Made by a program: the position numbers and the translations under genes. DNA of 8,848 bases, taken from Bacteroidota bacterium (lineage in GTDB: Bacteria; Bacteroidota; Rhodothermia; Balneolales; HLUCCA01). The stretch is from assembly GCA_003448835.1 (NCBI GenBank), contig DLXM01000225.1, forward strand, positions 1 to 8,848. Reading direction: 5' to 3'. How positions within the stretch are numbered: position 1 is the first letter of the stretch; every line of letters starts with the position of its first letter. Positions 1-7,547 of the stretch are shown one piece after another. The notes under the pieces are model-generated. The model did not search any database, was not told the DNA's origin, and saw nothing but the letters and a program-made list of their open reading frames with translations.

Positions 1-387
1 CTTCATGATTTGGATTGGGAAAAATATCCAGATGAGCATCCCAATTATGCGCTTGAGCATGTTTTGCCTGGTAAAGGATTATCTGATGGGGCTCTGGATG
101 CGATCAGGGCTCATGCTCCCGAGCGTACCGGTAAACATCCAGAATCGGAAATTGAGCGCTATTTATTTGCGTGTGATGAGCTCAGTGGATTTATGCATGC
201 GGTATCGTTGATGCGTCCCGAAGGATTTATTGGAATGTCGGCCAAGTCTGTAACTAAGAAACTTAAAGATTCCAGATTTGCAGCAAATGTAAGCCGTGAT
301 GACATCCGGCACGGAGCTGAATTAATTGACACAGAATTGAACGAGCATATCTTATTTTTAGCTCAGATTTTCGCCAAAACGCACTGA
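1..387 (+). CDS. HD-domain hydrolase, C-terminal part (5' end outside window)
   Basis: The reading frame is open from base 1, and the first visible residues, LHDLDWEK, carry the His-Asp pair of HD-superfamily metal-dependent phosphohydrolases (visible residues 2-3). Further likely metal-site or family residues are H38 (in AIRAH) and D59 (in ACDELSGF). The later block around SAKSVTKKLKDSRFAANV matches the family of small HD hydrolases of about 185 residues, in which an 'SVKKK-KD--FAAGV' stretch precedes the C-terminus. With 128 residues visible, roughly 55-60 N-terminal residues should lie to the left. A TTG or ATG inside the window is not a credible start because either would remove the HD pair. 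The substrate is unknown: this soluble family is annotated only as predicted hydrolase. The gene ends 8 bases from the stop codon of the convergent serine hydrolase, and no terminator hairpin is visible between them. Confidence 0.85.
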   Translation, partial: LHDLDWEKYPDEHPNYALEHVLPGKGLSDGALDAIRAHAPERTGKHPESEIERYLFACDELSGFMHAVSLMRPEGFIGMSAKSVTKKLKDSRFAANVSRDDIRHGAELIDTELNEHILFLAQIFAKTH

Positions 388-395
388 GAATATCC

Positions 396-2453
396 TCACC
401 AAGTCACCTTTTTGAAATGAATTCCACGAGAGCGTACATTTGAGGCTTCAAATCCTGTTACGTTCCCGTTGTCATCCCTCAAAAATTTTATTTCAGCAAT
501 AGGAAATCCACCTGCGAAAATATCTTCTTTTCCAGGGGTCAAAGTGATTGGATCTGCGATCTGATAGTGAACTAATTCGAGTTTGTCCTCATTTAAAACG
601 ACTCGATAAACTGTTTCAAGTTCTTCACTATAAAATGTTCCGGTAAAGGATGCCATTTCATCAAGTGAGGGATTCCATGCTACTTTTCTTGCAACGTGAT
701 TGCCATTTTGATGGAGTGTAAGAGAATCAGCGGTTCCATCCGAATTTCTATGAAATGTGAGACCGGCAGGAACGCCAACCAGTGTGAATGTAGAATCAGA
801 TGTTGCCTGTATATTGATTTCAGGCTGACCGGTTGCCTGAGTATAAATCCGATCGCCATCACGTGAAAATGTCAGTATAAATCCGGGCGCAACTACCAAC
901 TCATATCTTCCGGTTAAGTCTTCAAATTTTGTAACATCATATTCGAAAGCAGTTTTTTCAGTTTCATCTGCAGTATCATCTGAAGCTTTTTCCTCTTCTG
1001 GTGTTTCAAAATACTCCTCGAAAAACGCATCAGCAACTTTGTTTGCAATCGAACCATCGAACGATGCAAAATTACTCTGAGTCACAACTGCGGCATCAAT
1101 CTCAGGAAAGTACATGAGCATCGATCGGTGAGCTACATCCGCCCCACCATGCTGGATATATTTTTGCCCTTTGTACTCGTTTACAAAAAGACCCAGTCCG
1201 TAGTTCGAAGGTTTTCCACTATTCAATACATTAGATGTAATCATTTTCTCGTGTGTTGCAGCACTTCCCACTTTATGATCTTTGAAATTTCGAAGCCATT
1301 TGGCCAAATCATTTACGGTTGTATAAATCCCACCAGGACCTTTTCCACCCGCTAAATCCTCTACCTCGTGGAAGGTTCCGTCGTCACCGTTTTCATAACC
1401 GACCGCCCGACCCGGGATCACATGTTTATGATCACGTCGATAGGTTGTATTCATCATTCCGAGAGGCTCAAATATGTTTTCACGAGTCCAATCTACGAAA
1501 TCTTCTTTGGTCACACGTTCAACTACAATTGTAGCCAGATAAAATGTGGTATTGTTATAGTTGAATTCTTCGCCGGGGATGTTTTGCAGCTCAGGCTGGC
1601 GCTGCACGATGCGAATCAGCTGCTCTTCAGTCATGTCATTATTCATGCTTCTGCCGGTCATAGCCAGTGTATTTAGAAATTCACGATATCCGGATGTATG
1701 AGAAAGCATATGTCTTAATGTCACGGTGTGACCAAAATCGGGCAATTCAGGGATGTATTTGCGAACATCGTCATCAAGTGATAGCAATCCGCGCTCTTCT
1801 AGTAATGCAATTGAAAAAGCAGTGAATTGTTTAGAAGTAGACCCAATATTTGTGGGAGTATCGACCGTGAAAGGAATATCATAGGTCAAATTAGCCATAC
1901 CATATCCCTTATTGAATATGAACTCACCATCTTTCATAACCATGACAACCCCACCCGGGACATCCCCAGTAAACGGCGACATAAATTGATCTACTTTATC
2001 TGCTGGTGTCTTCGCACTGGGTTCAGCTACTACAATTTTAAATTCATAATCACCGGTTGAATCTTCAAATGGCGTGATTTCAAATCGGTGAATACCAGAA
2101 TCCTTCGTTGTTATTTGAAACGCATCTCGTCCACGTGCCGGACCATCAAAAGAACCCATTTTCTCATTATCGGGACCAAATACCGTCACCACGACATCCA
2201 CAGATTTTTGATTCGCAAATCCATAAACATAAAATCCGGATTCAAGATTTAGGCTGTATCCGTGCGAATCACCTGTATTAAGGCTGTTTTTTAGTACATC
2301 ACCGACCTTTATTGTGACATTAGTAGTGTCTGGCGTCAATGATTGAGTAAAATTGGGGGCTATAGCTGCATATGATGCCAATAGTGACGAGTGTGTAAAA
2401 ATGAGTCCTAATATTGCAGGAACTGTAATTAATTGTCTGATATATCTTTTCAT
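396..2453 (-). CDS. Exported serine hydrolase, beta-lactamase/PBP4*-like family, with accessory beta domains
   Basis: A 685-residue protein. Residues 1-30 form a Sec-type signal peptide (MKRYIRQ, hydrophobic stretch, cleavage probably near the LASYAA segment). Residues about 45-142 look like a PPC-type (pre-peptidase C-terminal) beta domain. The catalytic domain spans about 150-480 and has all three class C/PBP motifs: S205-T-S-K208 (nucleophile and general base), Y299-N-N301, and H435-G-G437 in place of KTG. The HTSGY block at 252-256 is also typical. An acidic linker (about 482-503) leads to two lipocalin-like/DUF3471-type C-terminal beta domains (about 507-590 and 596-684), as in many beta-lactamase-related serine hydrolases. 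Family members include esterases, D-aminopeptidases and muropeptide enzymes; true beta-lactamase activity is not implied. The HxG version of the third motif favours esterase or peptidase activity. It acts outside the cytoplasm. The start is preceded by only a weak AGG. It is divergent from the aminopeptidase P gene. Confidence 0.9.
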   Translation of the reverse strand: MKRYIRQLITVPAILGLIFTHSSLLASYAAIAPNFTQSLTPDTTNVTIKVGDVLKNSLNTGDSHGYSLNLESGFYVYGFANQKSVDVVVTVFGPDNEKMGSFDGPARGRDAFQITTKDSGIHRFEITPFEDSTGDYEFKIVVAEPSAKTPADKVDQFMSPFTGDVPGGVVMVMKDGEFIFNKGYGMANLTYDIPFTVDTPTNIGSTSKQFTAFSIALLEERGLLSLDDDVRKYIPELPDFGHTVTLRHMLSHTSGYREFLNTLAMTGRSMNNDMTEEQLIRIVQRQPELQNIPGEEFNYNNTTFYLATIVVERVTKEDFVDWTRENIFEPLGMMNTTYRRDHKHVIPGRAVGYENGDDGTFHEVEDLAGGKGPGGIYTTVNDLAKWLRNFKDHKVGSAATHEKMITSNVLNSGKPSNYGLGLFVNEYKGQKYIQHGGADVAHRSMLMYFPEIDAAVVTQSNFASFDGSIANKVADAFFEEYFETPEEEKASDDTADETEKTAFEYDVTKFEDLTGRYELVVAPGFILTFSRDGDRIYTQATGQPEINIQATSDSTFTLVGVPAGLTFHRNSDGTADSLTLHQNGNHVARKVAWNPSLDEMASFTGTFYSEELETVYRVVLNEDKLELVHYQIADPITLTPGKEDIFAGGFPIAEIKFLRDDNGNVTGFEASNVRSRGIHFKKVTW

Positions 2454-2704
2454 AAACCTATTTTCTTGATTCTTATTAACAACAACTGTGGTATTACGTC
2501 TTTACATTTTTTTAGTTTCTAAGTTCAGAATATGTGATATTTTAGACTTCAGCAACAAGGGTCTGATATAGTTGTATTTACGAATCGGATTTTTATAGAT
2601 GTATATCTGCCTGGTCAAAATATTTACTTGTCATACCTAAGTTTCGAATCACACTTTTATATTGGATTCATCATTCCCGAAACACAATTACAAACAGGAT
2701 TTTT
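2454..2704. promoter_or_regulatory. Divergent control region between serine hydrolase and aminopeptidase P
   Basis: This AT-rich 251-base gap separates two start codons facing away from each other, so it must contain both promoters unless transcription enters from elsewhere. No strong consensus pair was found. Towards the aminopeptidase, TAAGTTTC (2638-2645) is one base from the Bacteroidota -7 element TAnnTTTG, but no matching TTG was seen at the expected distance upstream. TTGTCA (2628-2633) is -35-like but lacks a well-spaced -10. AGGA at about 2697-2700 is a possible ribosome-binding site just before the ATG at 2705. No small gene or convincing inverted repeat was found. Confidence 0.4.
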
Positions 2705-4255
2705 ATGAAACAGATCGCGTCAAGTAACCTTTTAAATGCACGGCATGGTACGGCACTTAAAACATTGAAATATGGATTGATAACATTACTTATGATTTTG
2801 GTCGCGTCTTCGACCGATGGGCTTTTGGCTCAATCCGGACCATGGACGACTTCCAAAGGACAGGAAGAACGCCCACATTTCACAGAAAAATTTGATCCGT
2901 CTGAGTTCGCACAACGTAGAGATATGGTCTATGATGCCATTGGTGCTGATGCTTTTGCAGTGTTGCAAGGAGCTCCAATGCCACTTGGATTTCAGGCATT
3001 TCGACAAAATAACGAGTTTTTCTATTTGAGTGGTATTGTCAGTCCGTATGCATACCTGGTTTTGGATGGATCTACGCGAACTGCTACAGTGTATCTTCAG
3101 GATCGAAATCCACGTCGTGAATATAATGAAGGGAAGCTACTCTCTGCAGAAGATGCTGACTATGTGATGGAATTATCTGGAATTGATGCAGTGAAAAGAA
3201 ATGCTGATTTACCTGCTGATCTTGCGGCCATGCATACTTCCGGTACATTTACAAAGGCATTTACTCCATTTGGACCATATGAAGAACTAGGGCAGACTGT
3301 TTCGATGGTAAATCGTACGCTTGGTGATCGCCGACTTGATCCTTTTGACAGTCGTGAGGGAAGACATCAGGAGTTTCAGCGTCAATTACGTGAGATTTTA
3401 CCGAATTTGACGATGGAAAATCTGGATCCAACGATTGATAACATGCGGAAAGTTAAGAGTCCAGCTGAAGTCGCGTTGATCGATCGGTCTACTAAATTGC
3501 AGGGAATGGCAATTATGGAGTCCATGAGATCGAGCGAAGTTGGAATGAAAGCAATGGATATGGAAGCTATTGCGCGCTACATTTTCTGGAAAAATGATGT
3601 AGATGGTGAAGCGTATACAGCATTGACTCATATCGGACCCGAAGCTTATATGAATCACTATTATGGACGAGTCCGTGCAGCTAAAGATGGCGATATGTTA
3701 CTCATGGATTACGGTCCGGTTTATCATTATTACACTTCAGATATGGCTCGAATGTGGCCTGTGAATGGGAAATTCAATGATGTTCAGCGTGAGTTGTACA
3801 CTTTTTATCTGGAGTTCTACGAATCGATTTTATATAGTATCAAAATCGGTATGACCGGTAAAGAAATTATGGTTGCGGCATTCGAACGATTTGACCCTAT
3901 TTATGATAAAATGGTGTTTTCGAAGGAGATTTATAAAAAGGCTGCAGATAGTTTCCTTGATTCATATCGTAGCAGACTTGAAAGTCCATTTGTTGGACTC
4001 GGGCATGGAGTTGGGATGGCAGTTCATGATGTTGGGAATTACATGGTTCCATTAGAAGAAGGGATGATTTTTGTAATTGAACCACAGTTTCGTGTTCCTG
4101 AAGAGGATATTTATGTCCGTCTCGAAGATATGATTTATGCCGGACCCAACGGTGTTGAAGTACTTTCTGATTTTGTCCCACGTGACATTGAAAGTATAGA
4201 AAAGATTATAGCTGAGCCAGGGATGCTTCAGCAATTTCGATTTCCACTCGAATAA
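2705..4255 (+). CDS. Exported Xaa-Pro aminopeptidase (aminopeptidase P, M24B family)
   Basis: A 516-residue protein that should remove N-terminal residues preceding proline, using a dinuclear metal centre. A signal peptide is likely: a long basic n-region, hydrophobic residues about 22-36, then SSTDGLLAQS with probable cleavage at A42. There is no lipobox Cys. Residues about 62-230 match the aminopeptidase P N-terminal domain (FFYLSGIVSPYAYLVLDG, residues 105-122). The pita-bread catalytic domain follows a KSPAEVALI start signature (251-259). All five M24 metal ligands are visible: D335 (MDYG), D346 (TSDMAR), H434 (GLGHGVG), E459 (VIEPQ) and E474 (RLEDM). Accessory histidines H318 (NHYYG) and H441 (AVHDVG) are also present, so an active enzyme is expected. 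The usual APP length is about 440-500 residues, the excess here being the leader. It is transcribed alone, with an intrinsic terminator just downstream, and is divergent from the exported serine hydrolase. Confidence 0.93.
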   Translation: MKQIASSNLLNARHGTALKTLKYGLITLLMILVASSTDGLLAQSGPWTTSKGQEERPHFTEKFDPSEFAQRRDMVYDAIGADAFAVLQGAPMPLGFQAFRQNNEFFYLSGIVSPYAYLVLDGSTRTATVYLQDRNPRREYNEGKLLSAEDADYVMELSGIDAVKRNADLPADLAAMHTSGTFTKAFTPFGPYEELGQTVSMVNRTLGDRRLDPFDSREGRHQEFQRQLREILPNLTMENLDPTIDNMRKVKSPAEVALIDRSTKLQGMAIMESMRSSEVGMKAMDMEAIARYIFWKNDVDGEAYTALTHIGPEAYMNHYYGRVRAAKDGDMLLMDYGPVYHYYTSDMARMWPVNGKFNDVQRELYTFYLEFYESILYSIKIGMTGKEIMVAAFERFDPIYDKMVFSKEIYKKAADSFLDSYRSRLESPFVGLGHGVGMAVHDVGNYMVPLEEGMIFVIEPQFRVPEEDIYVRLEDMIYAGPNGVEVLSDFVPRDIESIEKIIAEPGMLQQFRFPLE

Positions 4256-4268
4256 TTTATGGTAATTT

Positions 4269-4300
4269 GTGTGCTGACCCAAAAAGTCGGCACACTTTTT
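4269..4300 (+). terminator. Intrinsic (Rho-independent) terminator of the aminopeptidase P gene
   Basis: GTGTGCTGAC (4269-4278) pairs with GTCGGCACAC (4286-4295), giving a 10-bp stem with one T-G wobble. The 7-base loop is CCAAAAA, and TTTTT (4296-4300) follows directly. It lies 13 bases after the stop codon at 4253-4255. On the opposite strand no T-run follows the hairpin, so it looks one-directional and is not an obvious terminator for the convergent spmB. The remaining 4301-4381 stretch before the spmB stop shows nothing recognisable. Confidence 0.92.
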
Positions 4301-4381
4301 ATTTGAGTATCTAATTAAAAGCTATCAAACGACAATCTCTACTAACGACTGCTTTAGTATCGATTGTGATGCAAGCTCATC

Positions 4382-4903
4382 CTAACTAAATAACCAGTAA
4401 CATACTACGACGGCCATGATGGCCCCCGTGATATCGGCTGCGATACCTGCCTGGACTGCGTATTTAGTTTTTCTGACGCCAACCGCTCCAAAATATACAG
4501 CGATCACATAAAACGTCGTTTCGGTTGATCCAAACATGGTGCCGGCCATTTTTACAAAAATGGAATCTTCGCCATATGTAGCGATCATATCTGCCATGAC
4601 TCCTACAGACCCGCTTCCGGTGAGGGGGCGGATAATTGCCATGGGTAACACTTCCGCAGGAAAACCAAAGAATCCAAGCACAGGTTTTAGTCCGAGTATC
4701 ATCCAATCCATAGCCCCGGATGCGCGAAACATCCCAATTGCAAACAAAATTGCAACCAGATATGGGATAATTCGAACTGCAATTTCGAATCCATCTTTCG
4801 CTCCAACTACAAACTCTTCATAGATTTTCACCCGTTTTACGAGTCCGTATGCTGTGATACCAACGATAATCACGGGTAGGATAAAAATTACTAGTAAGTT
4901 CAT
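4382..4903 (-). CDS. spmB: SpmB-like nucleoside-recognition (gate) domain membrane protein
   Basis: A 173-residue polytopic membrane protein of the usual SpmB length. Hydrophobic segments lie at about 3-21, 42-60, 66-90 and 150-172. Family signatures are RPLTGSGSVGVM (92-103), the FGSTETTFYVIAVYFGAVG block (124-142) and VRKTKYA (143-149). SpmB was named in Bacillus for its role in spore-core dehydration (spore maturation), but spmA/spmB pairs are widespread in non-spore-formers, where the transported compound is not known; Gate-domain homology suggests a transporter-like function. The ATG overlaps the spmA stop by one base (TAATG), and a strong GGAGGG lies 6 bases before it inside the spmA tail, so the two should be made together. 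No terminator was seen after the gene. Confidence 0.92.
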   Translation of the reverse strand: MNLLVIFILPVIIVGITAYGLVKRVKIYEEFVVGAKDGFEIAVRIIPYLVAILFAIGMFRASGAMDWMILGLKPVLGFFGFPAEVLPMAIIRPLTGSGSVGVMADMIATYGEDSIFVKMAGTMFGSTETTFYVIAVYFGAVGVRKTKYAVQAGIAADITGAIMAVVVCYWLFS

Positions 4904-5988
4904 TATTTACCCTCCGATTTAGAAGGATTATTGCCGGAATGGGTAATTCCATCCGAAGATGCATCAATATTTACGATACTTCCATCACTTGTCACTATTT
5001 GAAGTGGCGGATTTCTACGGGCGTACCATTTTGCAACAATAATCGCCACTGCCGTCGAGAAAAACGTTGTTATCGTAATTGCAACCATCAGCTCATTCAC
5101 AGCTAATCCCATAATTGCGACTAGTGTGACCGGCGGCAATAACTGGACGCTGGAGGTGTTCAGAGCCAGAAACATACACATCGAGTTTGTGGCAGAGTCT
5201 TTATCAGGATTTAATTTTTGCAATTCTTCCATTGCTTTGATTCCCAATGGTGTTGCTGCATTACCCAATCCGAGTACGTTCGCTGCCAAATTCAATGAAA
5301 TCATCCCAATTGCAGGATGATCCTTCGGTAATTCCGGAAAGAGCCATTTCATAAATGGACGAACGCCTCTAACAACGATATTGATGAGTCCGCTGACTTC
5401 CGCAATTTTCATTAATCCAAGCCAAAGTGCCATAATCCCGATCAAACCAAGTGCTAAGGTGACAGCAACTTCTGCCATTGCAAATGCTGCAGCTGTGATA
5501 CCTCTGATTTTCACAAAATTGACTTCCGGTAACACAACCTGAGCAGTTAGCTTTGAACCGGATGCGGTTTCAACGGGTGAAGTCAAAGCGGATAATGAAT
5601 CGGGCTGAGTTGCTGAGCCATCAATATTGGGCGTAATACCGGGAAGTGAATTGCTTGAAATTACAGTTGTTCTAAGTTCTTGTTTGCGGGTGGATTCTTG
5701 ATTTTCAGCAACATTTTTCCAGTGGGTTGGTAATGTAGGAGTAACCGGAATCACCAATTCAACTTCGTCGTCAACAACCCGCCAACGCGCTTCATGGGAA
5801 ATAGAATCCCCGGCTAACATAAATCGAATTGGCTGACTTTTCAGTATATCAGCATTAGCAGGAAAATCGATGATTAGTTCAATTTGTTCACCGTTTTTCC
5901 AGGTTTCGGAATAAATATCGTTTGCATCGTTGACCACAGCGAACAGTAAGCTGAAAATTATGAGTCCGCCCCAGATGTAATTGAGCAT
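4903..5988 (-). CDS. spmA: SpmA-like nucleoside-recognition membrane protein with a large inserted segment
   Basis: A 361-residue protein, against about 195 for typical SpmA. The N-terminus MLNYIWGGLIIFSLLFAVVN (1-20) is a family-typical first membrane segment, and the SpmA core resumes at about residue 162. There ALGLIGIMALWLGLMKIAE (179-197), FPELPKDHPAIG (217-228), GLGNAATPLGIKAMEELQ (240-257) and TNSMCMFLALNTSSVQL (267-283) are near-diagnostic. Between them, residues about 24-160 form an inserted soluble-looking region. It has a beta-rich half (about 35-85), then a Ser/Thr/Pro/Asn-rich stretch (about 95-147). A hydrophilic tail of about 35 residues (327-361) is also extra. The reading frame is intact throughout, so this is an insertion and not a frameshift. 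It is first in a two-gene operon with spmB; the substrate is unknown. No clear Shine-Dalgarno sequence precedes the ATG, but the match to the family N-terminus fixes the start. Confidence 0.9.
   Translation of the reverse strand: MLNYIWGGLIIFSLLFAVVNDANDIYSETWKNGEQIELIIDFPANADILKSQPIRFMLAGDSISHEARWRVVDDEVELVIPVTPTLPTHWKNVAENQESTRKQELRTTVISSNSLPGITPNIDGSATQPDSLSALTSPVETASGSKLTAQVVLPEVNFVKIRGITAAAFAMAEVAVTLALGLIGIMALWLGLMKIAEVSGLINIVVRGVRPFMKWLFPELPKDHPAIGMISLNLAANVLGLGNAATPLGIKAMEELQKLNPDKDSATNSMCMFLALNTSSVQLLPPVTLVAIMGLAVNELMVAITITTFFSTAVAIIVAKWYARRNPPLQIVTSDGSIVNIDASSDGITHSGNNPSKSEGK
4910..4915 (-). promoter_or_regulatory. Strong Shine-Dalgarno site for spmB
   Basis: On the minus strand GGAGGG lies 6 bases before the spmB ATG (4903-4901), inside the last codons of spmA (Ser-Glu-Gly-Lys-stop). 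It is the best ribosome-binding site in the window; the other genes have partial sites or none. With the TAATG overlap it supports both the spmB start choice and translational coupling. Confidence 0.85.
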
Positions 5989-6085
5989 AGCTGTATAATG
6001 TTGATGATTTTTTCTGCCGGATGCCTGAATATGCGAAATTTAGTTCAATATTTGGAATCATTTTCATGATGTTACAATTCTGGGC

Positions 6086-6117
6086 TTTACATATATATAT
6101 ATAGTTGTATACTTTTG
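6086..6117 (+). promoter_or_regulatory. Promoter candidate for the PLP enzyme gene
   Basis: TTTACA (6086-6091) and TATACT (6108-6113) are spaced by 16 bases, a good sigma-70-like pair. The overlapping TACTTTTG (6110-6117) fits the Bacteroidota -7 consensus TAnnTTTG. The spacer is mostly an alternating AT run (6091-6103). The distance to the ATG at 6142 leaves a leader of about 20 bases, followed by a fair AAGGAA ribosome-binding site (6133-6138). Which sigma type applies cannot be decided from sequence alone. Confidence 0.6.
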
Positions 6118-6141
6118 TGTTAACACTAAAAAAAGGAACCC

Positions 6142-7287
6142 ATGCGTATAGAAACCAAAACCATCCATTCAGGATATCACGCCGAAGGACCCAATCGTCC
6201 TGTTACTCCCCCATTACAAATGAGTACAATTTGGACGCATCCCGAAGGTGGATTTGATGGAAGTCCCGGTAGCTTCGGTTATCAGCGATACGGAAATCCC
6301 AATCGGTCAGAAATCGAAACTATTCTTGCTACGCTTGAAGGTGGTTCTGTCTGCACCACGTTTTCGTCCGGAATGGCTGCGATTACAGCTGTATTTCAGG
6401 CACTGGATCCCGGTGATCATGTGATTGTGTGTAATGATGTCTACCATGGGACCCGAAATATTTTGAATGGTATTATGCACCGCTGGGGACTTAAAACCTC
6501 TTATGTAGATGTAACTGATCCGGCAATTGTTGAGGATGCACTAACCTCAAAAACTCGATTAATCTGGTTGGAATCTCCGTCGAATCCGATGTTATTGATA
6601 TCCGATATCCGGGAAATTACGCGTCGTGTGCGGGGATCCGGTGTGCCTGATGCACCGGTTAAAGTTTGCGTGGATAATACCTGGGCCACTCCTGTTTTAC
6701 AACGTCCAATTGAATTGGGTGCAGATTTAGTGATGCATTCGGTGACCAAATACATTGGTGGACATAGTGATATTCTGGCCGGAGCCATCATTCTGAAAGA
6801 AAAGGATGATTTTTCTGATAGAATTCAGGTCACGCAGAAACAAATTGGAGCTGTAATTTCTCCTTTTGAGTCCTGGATGTTGGTTCGAAGTGTTAAAACT
6901 CTCGTTGCACGGATGAGGATGCATTGTGAGAATGCCAGACAAATTGCAGATCATTTGAATAAACATCCCCGCATATTGAAAGTATATTTTCCGGGATTGC
7001 CTGATGCACAAGGTCATGAGGTGGCAAAATCACAAATGTCGGATTTCGGAGGGATGATATCTTTTTTGATTGATGGTAAAAAAGAACAAATAATGCAAGG
7101 AATTACCCGGGCGCGACTCATTAGTGTAGCGACAAGTCTGGGTGGCGTGGAAAGTTTGTGGGAGCACCGACAAAGTAGTGAGGGTCCGCTGTCAGCAACT
7201 CCACCGAATCTGGTACGTCTTTCGGTTGGTATCGAGCATGTTGATGATTTAATCGAAGATATTGATTTGGTGTTGGGGGGGATTTGA
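6142..7287 (+). CDS. PLP-dependent trans-sulfuration enzyme (cystathionine gamma-synthase / beta- or gamma-lyase family)
   Basis: A 381-residue, full-length cytosolic Cys/Met-metabolism PLP enzyme. Visible hallmarks are Y47-Q-R49 (phosphate contact from the neighbouring subunit), SSGMAAI (75-81), Y101 in NDVYHGT (cofactor stacking), D178 in CVDNTWATP (pyridine nitrogen), Schiff-base K203 in [12 protein letters not shown] (199-210), SLGGVESL (332-339) and R359 in [10 protein letters not shown] (substrate carboxylate). The usual 'HPA-MTH' segment after ESL is replaced by [15 protein letters not shown] (341-355), typical of a separate subfamily often annotated as cystathionine gamma-synthase/lyase-like. 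Reaction direction (synthase, beta-lyase or gamma-lyase) cannot be settled from sequence, so no symbol is given. It probably works in methionine/cysteine interconversion. It is divergent from spmA with its own promoter candidate. The 3' end runs into a seven-G run (7275-7281) encoding the C-terminal Gly-Gly. Confidence 0.93.
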   Translation: MRIETKTIHSGYHAEGPNRPVTPPLQMSTIWTHPEGGFDGSPGSFGYQRYGNPNRSEIETILATLEGGSVCTTFSSGMAAITAVFQALDPGDHVIVCNDVYHGTRNILNGIMHRWGLKTSYVDVTDPAIVEDALTSKTRLIWLESPSNPMLLISDIREITRRVRGSGVPDAPVKVCVDNTWATPVLQRPIELGADLVMHSVTKYIGGHSDILAGAIILKEKDDFSDRIQVTQKQIGAVISPFESWMLVRSVKTLVARMRMHCENARQIADHLNKHPRILKVYFPGLPDAQGHEVAKSQMSDFGGMISFLIDGKKEQIMQGITRARLISVATSLGGVESLWEHRQSSEGPLSATPPNLVRLSVGIEHVDDLIEDIDLVLGGI

Positions 7288-7336
7288 GGGGAAGAGGGGA
7301 AGAGGTAAAAAGGGGAAGAAGGGAATGGGAGGCGGT

Positions 7337-7394
7337 ACACGAGCGCTTCAAGCGCGAAGTCTAGTGCCGTACATCGTGCAGGCGTAGCCGAGCG
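7337..7394 (+). repeat. Two-hairpin repeat, copy 1
   Basis: Starts with ACACGAGC. Hairpin 1 is GCGCTT (7343-7348), C, AAGCGC (7350-7355), a perfect palindrome around one base. The shared GCGAAGTCT (7354-7362) and GTACATCGTG follow. Hairpin 2 has GGC (7381-7383), loop GTA, GCC (7387-7389) and weaker outer pairs, C7375-G7394 and G7376-C7393. This copy is three bases longer than copies 2 and 3 in hairpin 2, so that stem has an extra G-C pair. Confidence 0.85.
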
Positions 7395-7453
7395 AAAAGG
7401 GGAAGGAGTGAAAAAGGGAAGGCGAGAAGGAGAGAAGGAGAATCGTAAGCCAA

Positions 7454-7508
7454 ACACAAGTGCTGTAAGCACGCAGTCTTTGGGTGCAGATCGTGAGCAA
7501 CGCGAGCG
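7454..7508 (+). repeat. Two-hairpin repeat, copy 2 (most diverged)
   Basis: Hairpin 1 is GTGCT (7460-7464), loop GTA, AGCAC (7468-7472). Relative to copy 1, a C-G pair has become T-A (7461/7471), a compensated change. AGTCTTT and GATCGTGAGC follow. Hairpin 2 has G-C and C-G pairs (7497-7498 with 7502-7503) around loop AAC, then tandem G/A mismatches, then T-G, G-C and C-G outward to 7492/7508. Just upstream, ATCGTAAGC (7442-7450) resembles the ATCGTGAGC of the element and may be a decayed fragment of another copy. Confidence 0.8.
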
Positions 7509-7547
7509 CTAAGGAGGGAAGGAGTGAAGGGGTGAATGGGAGAAAAA

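Noticed and set aside
5..211. Plus-strand open frame at the left edge in another frame
   Set aside because: It is a shadow of the HD-domain hydrolase, whose frame carries recognisable family residues.
4903..5988. Frameshift or gene fusion producing the long SpmA
   Set aside because: The frame is continuous, the family N-terminus and core are both in the same frame, and the insert sits at a natural loop position, so it is an insertion within an intact gene.
6057..6070. Inverted repeat ATCAT-TTTC-ATGAT between spmA and the PLP enzyme gene as an operator
   Set aside because: Only five base pairs in AT-rich DNA, not repeated elsewhere in the window, and easily produced by chance.
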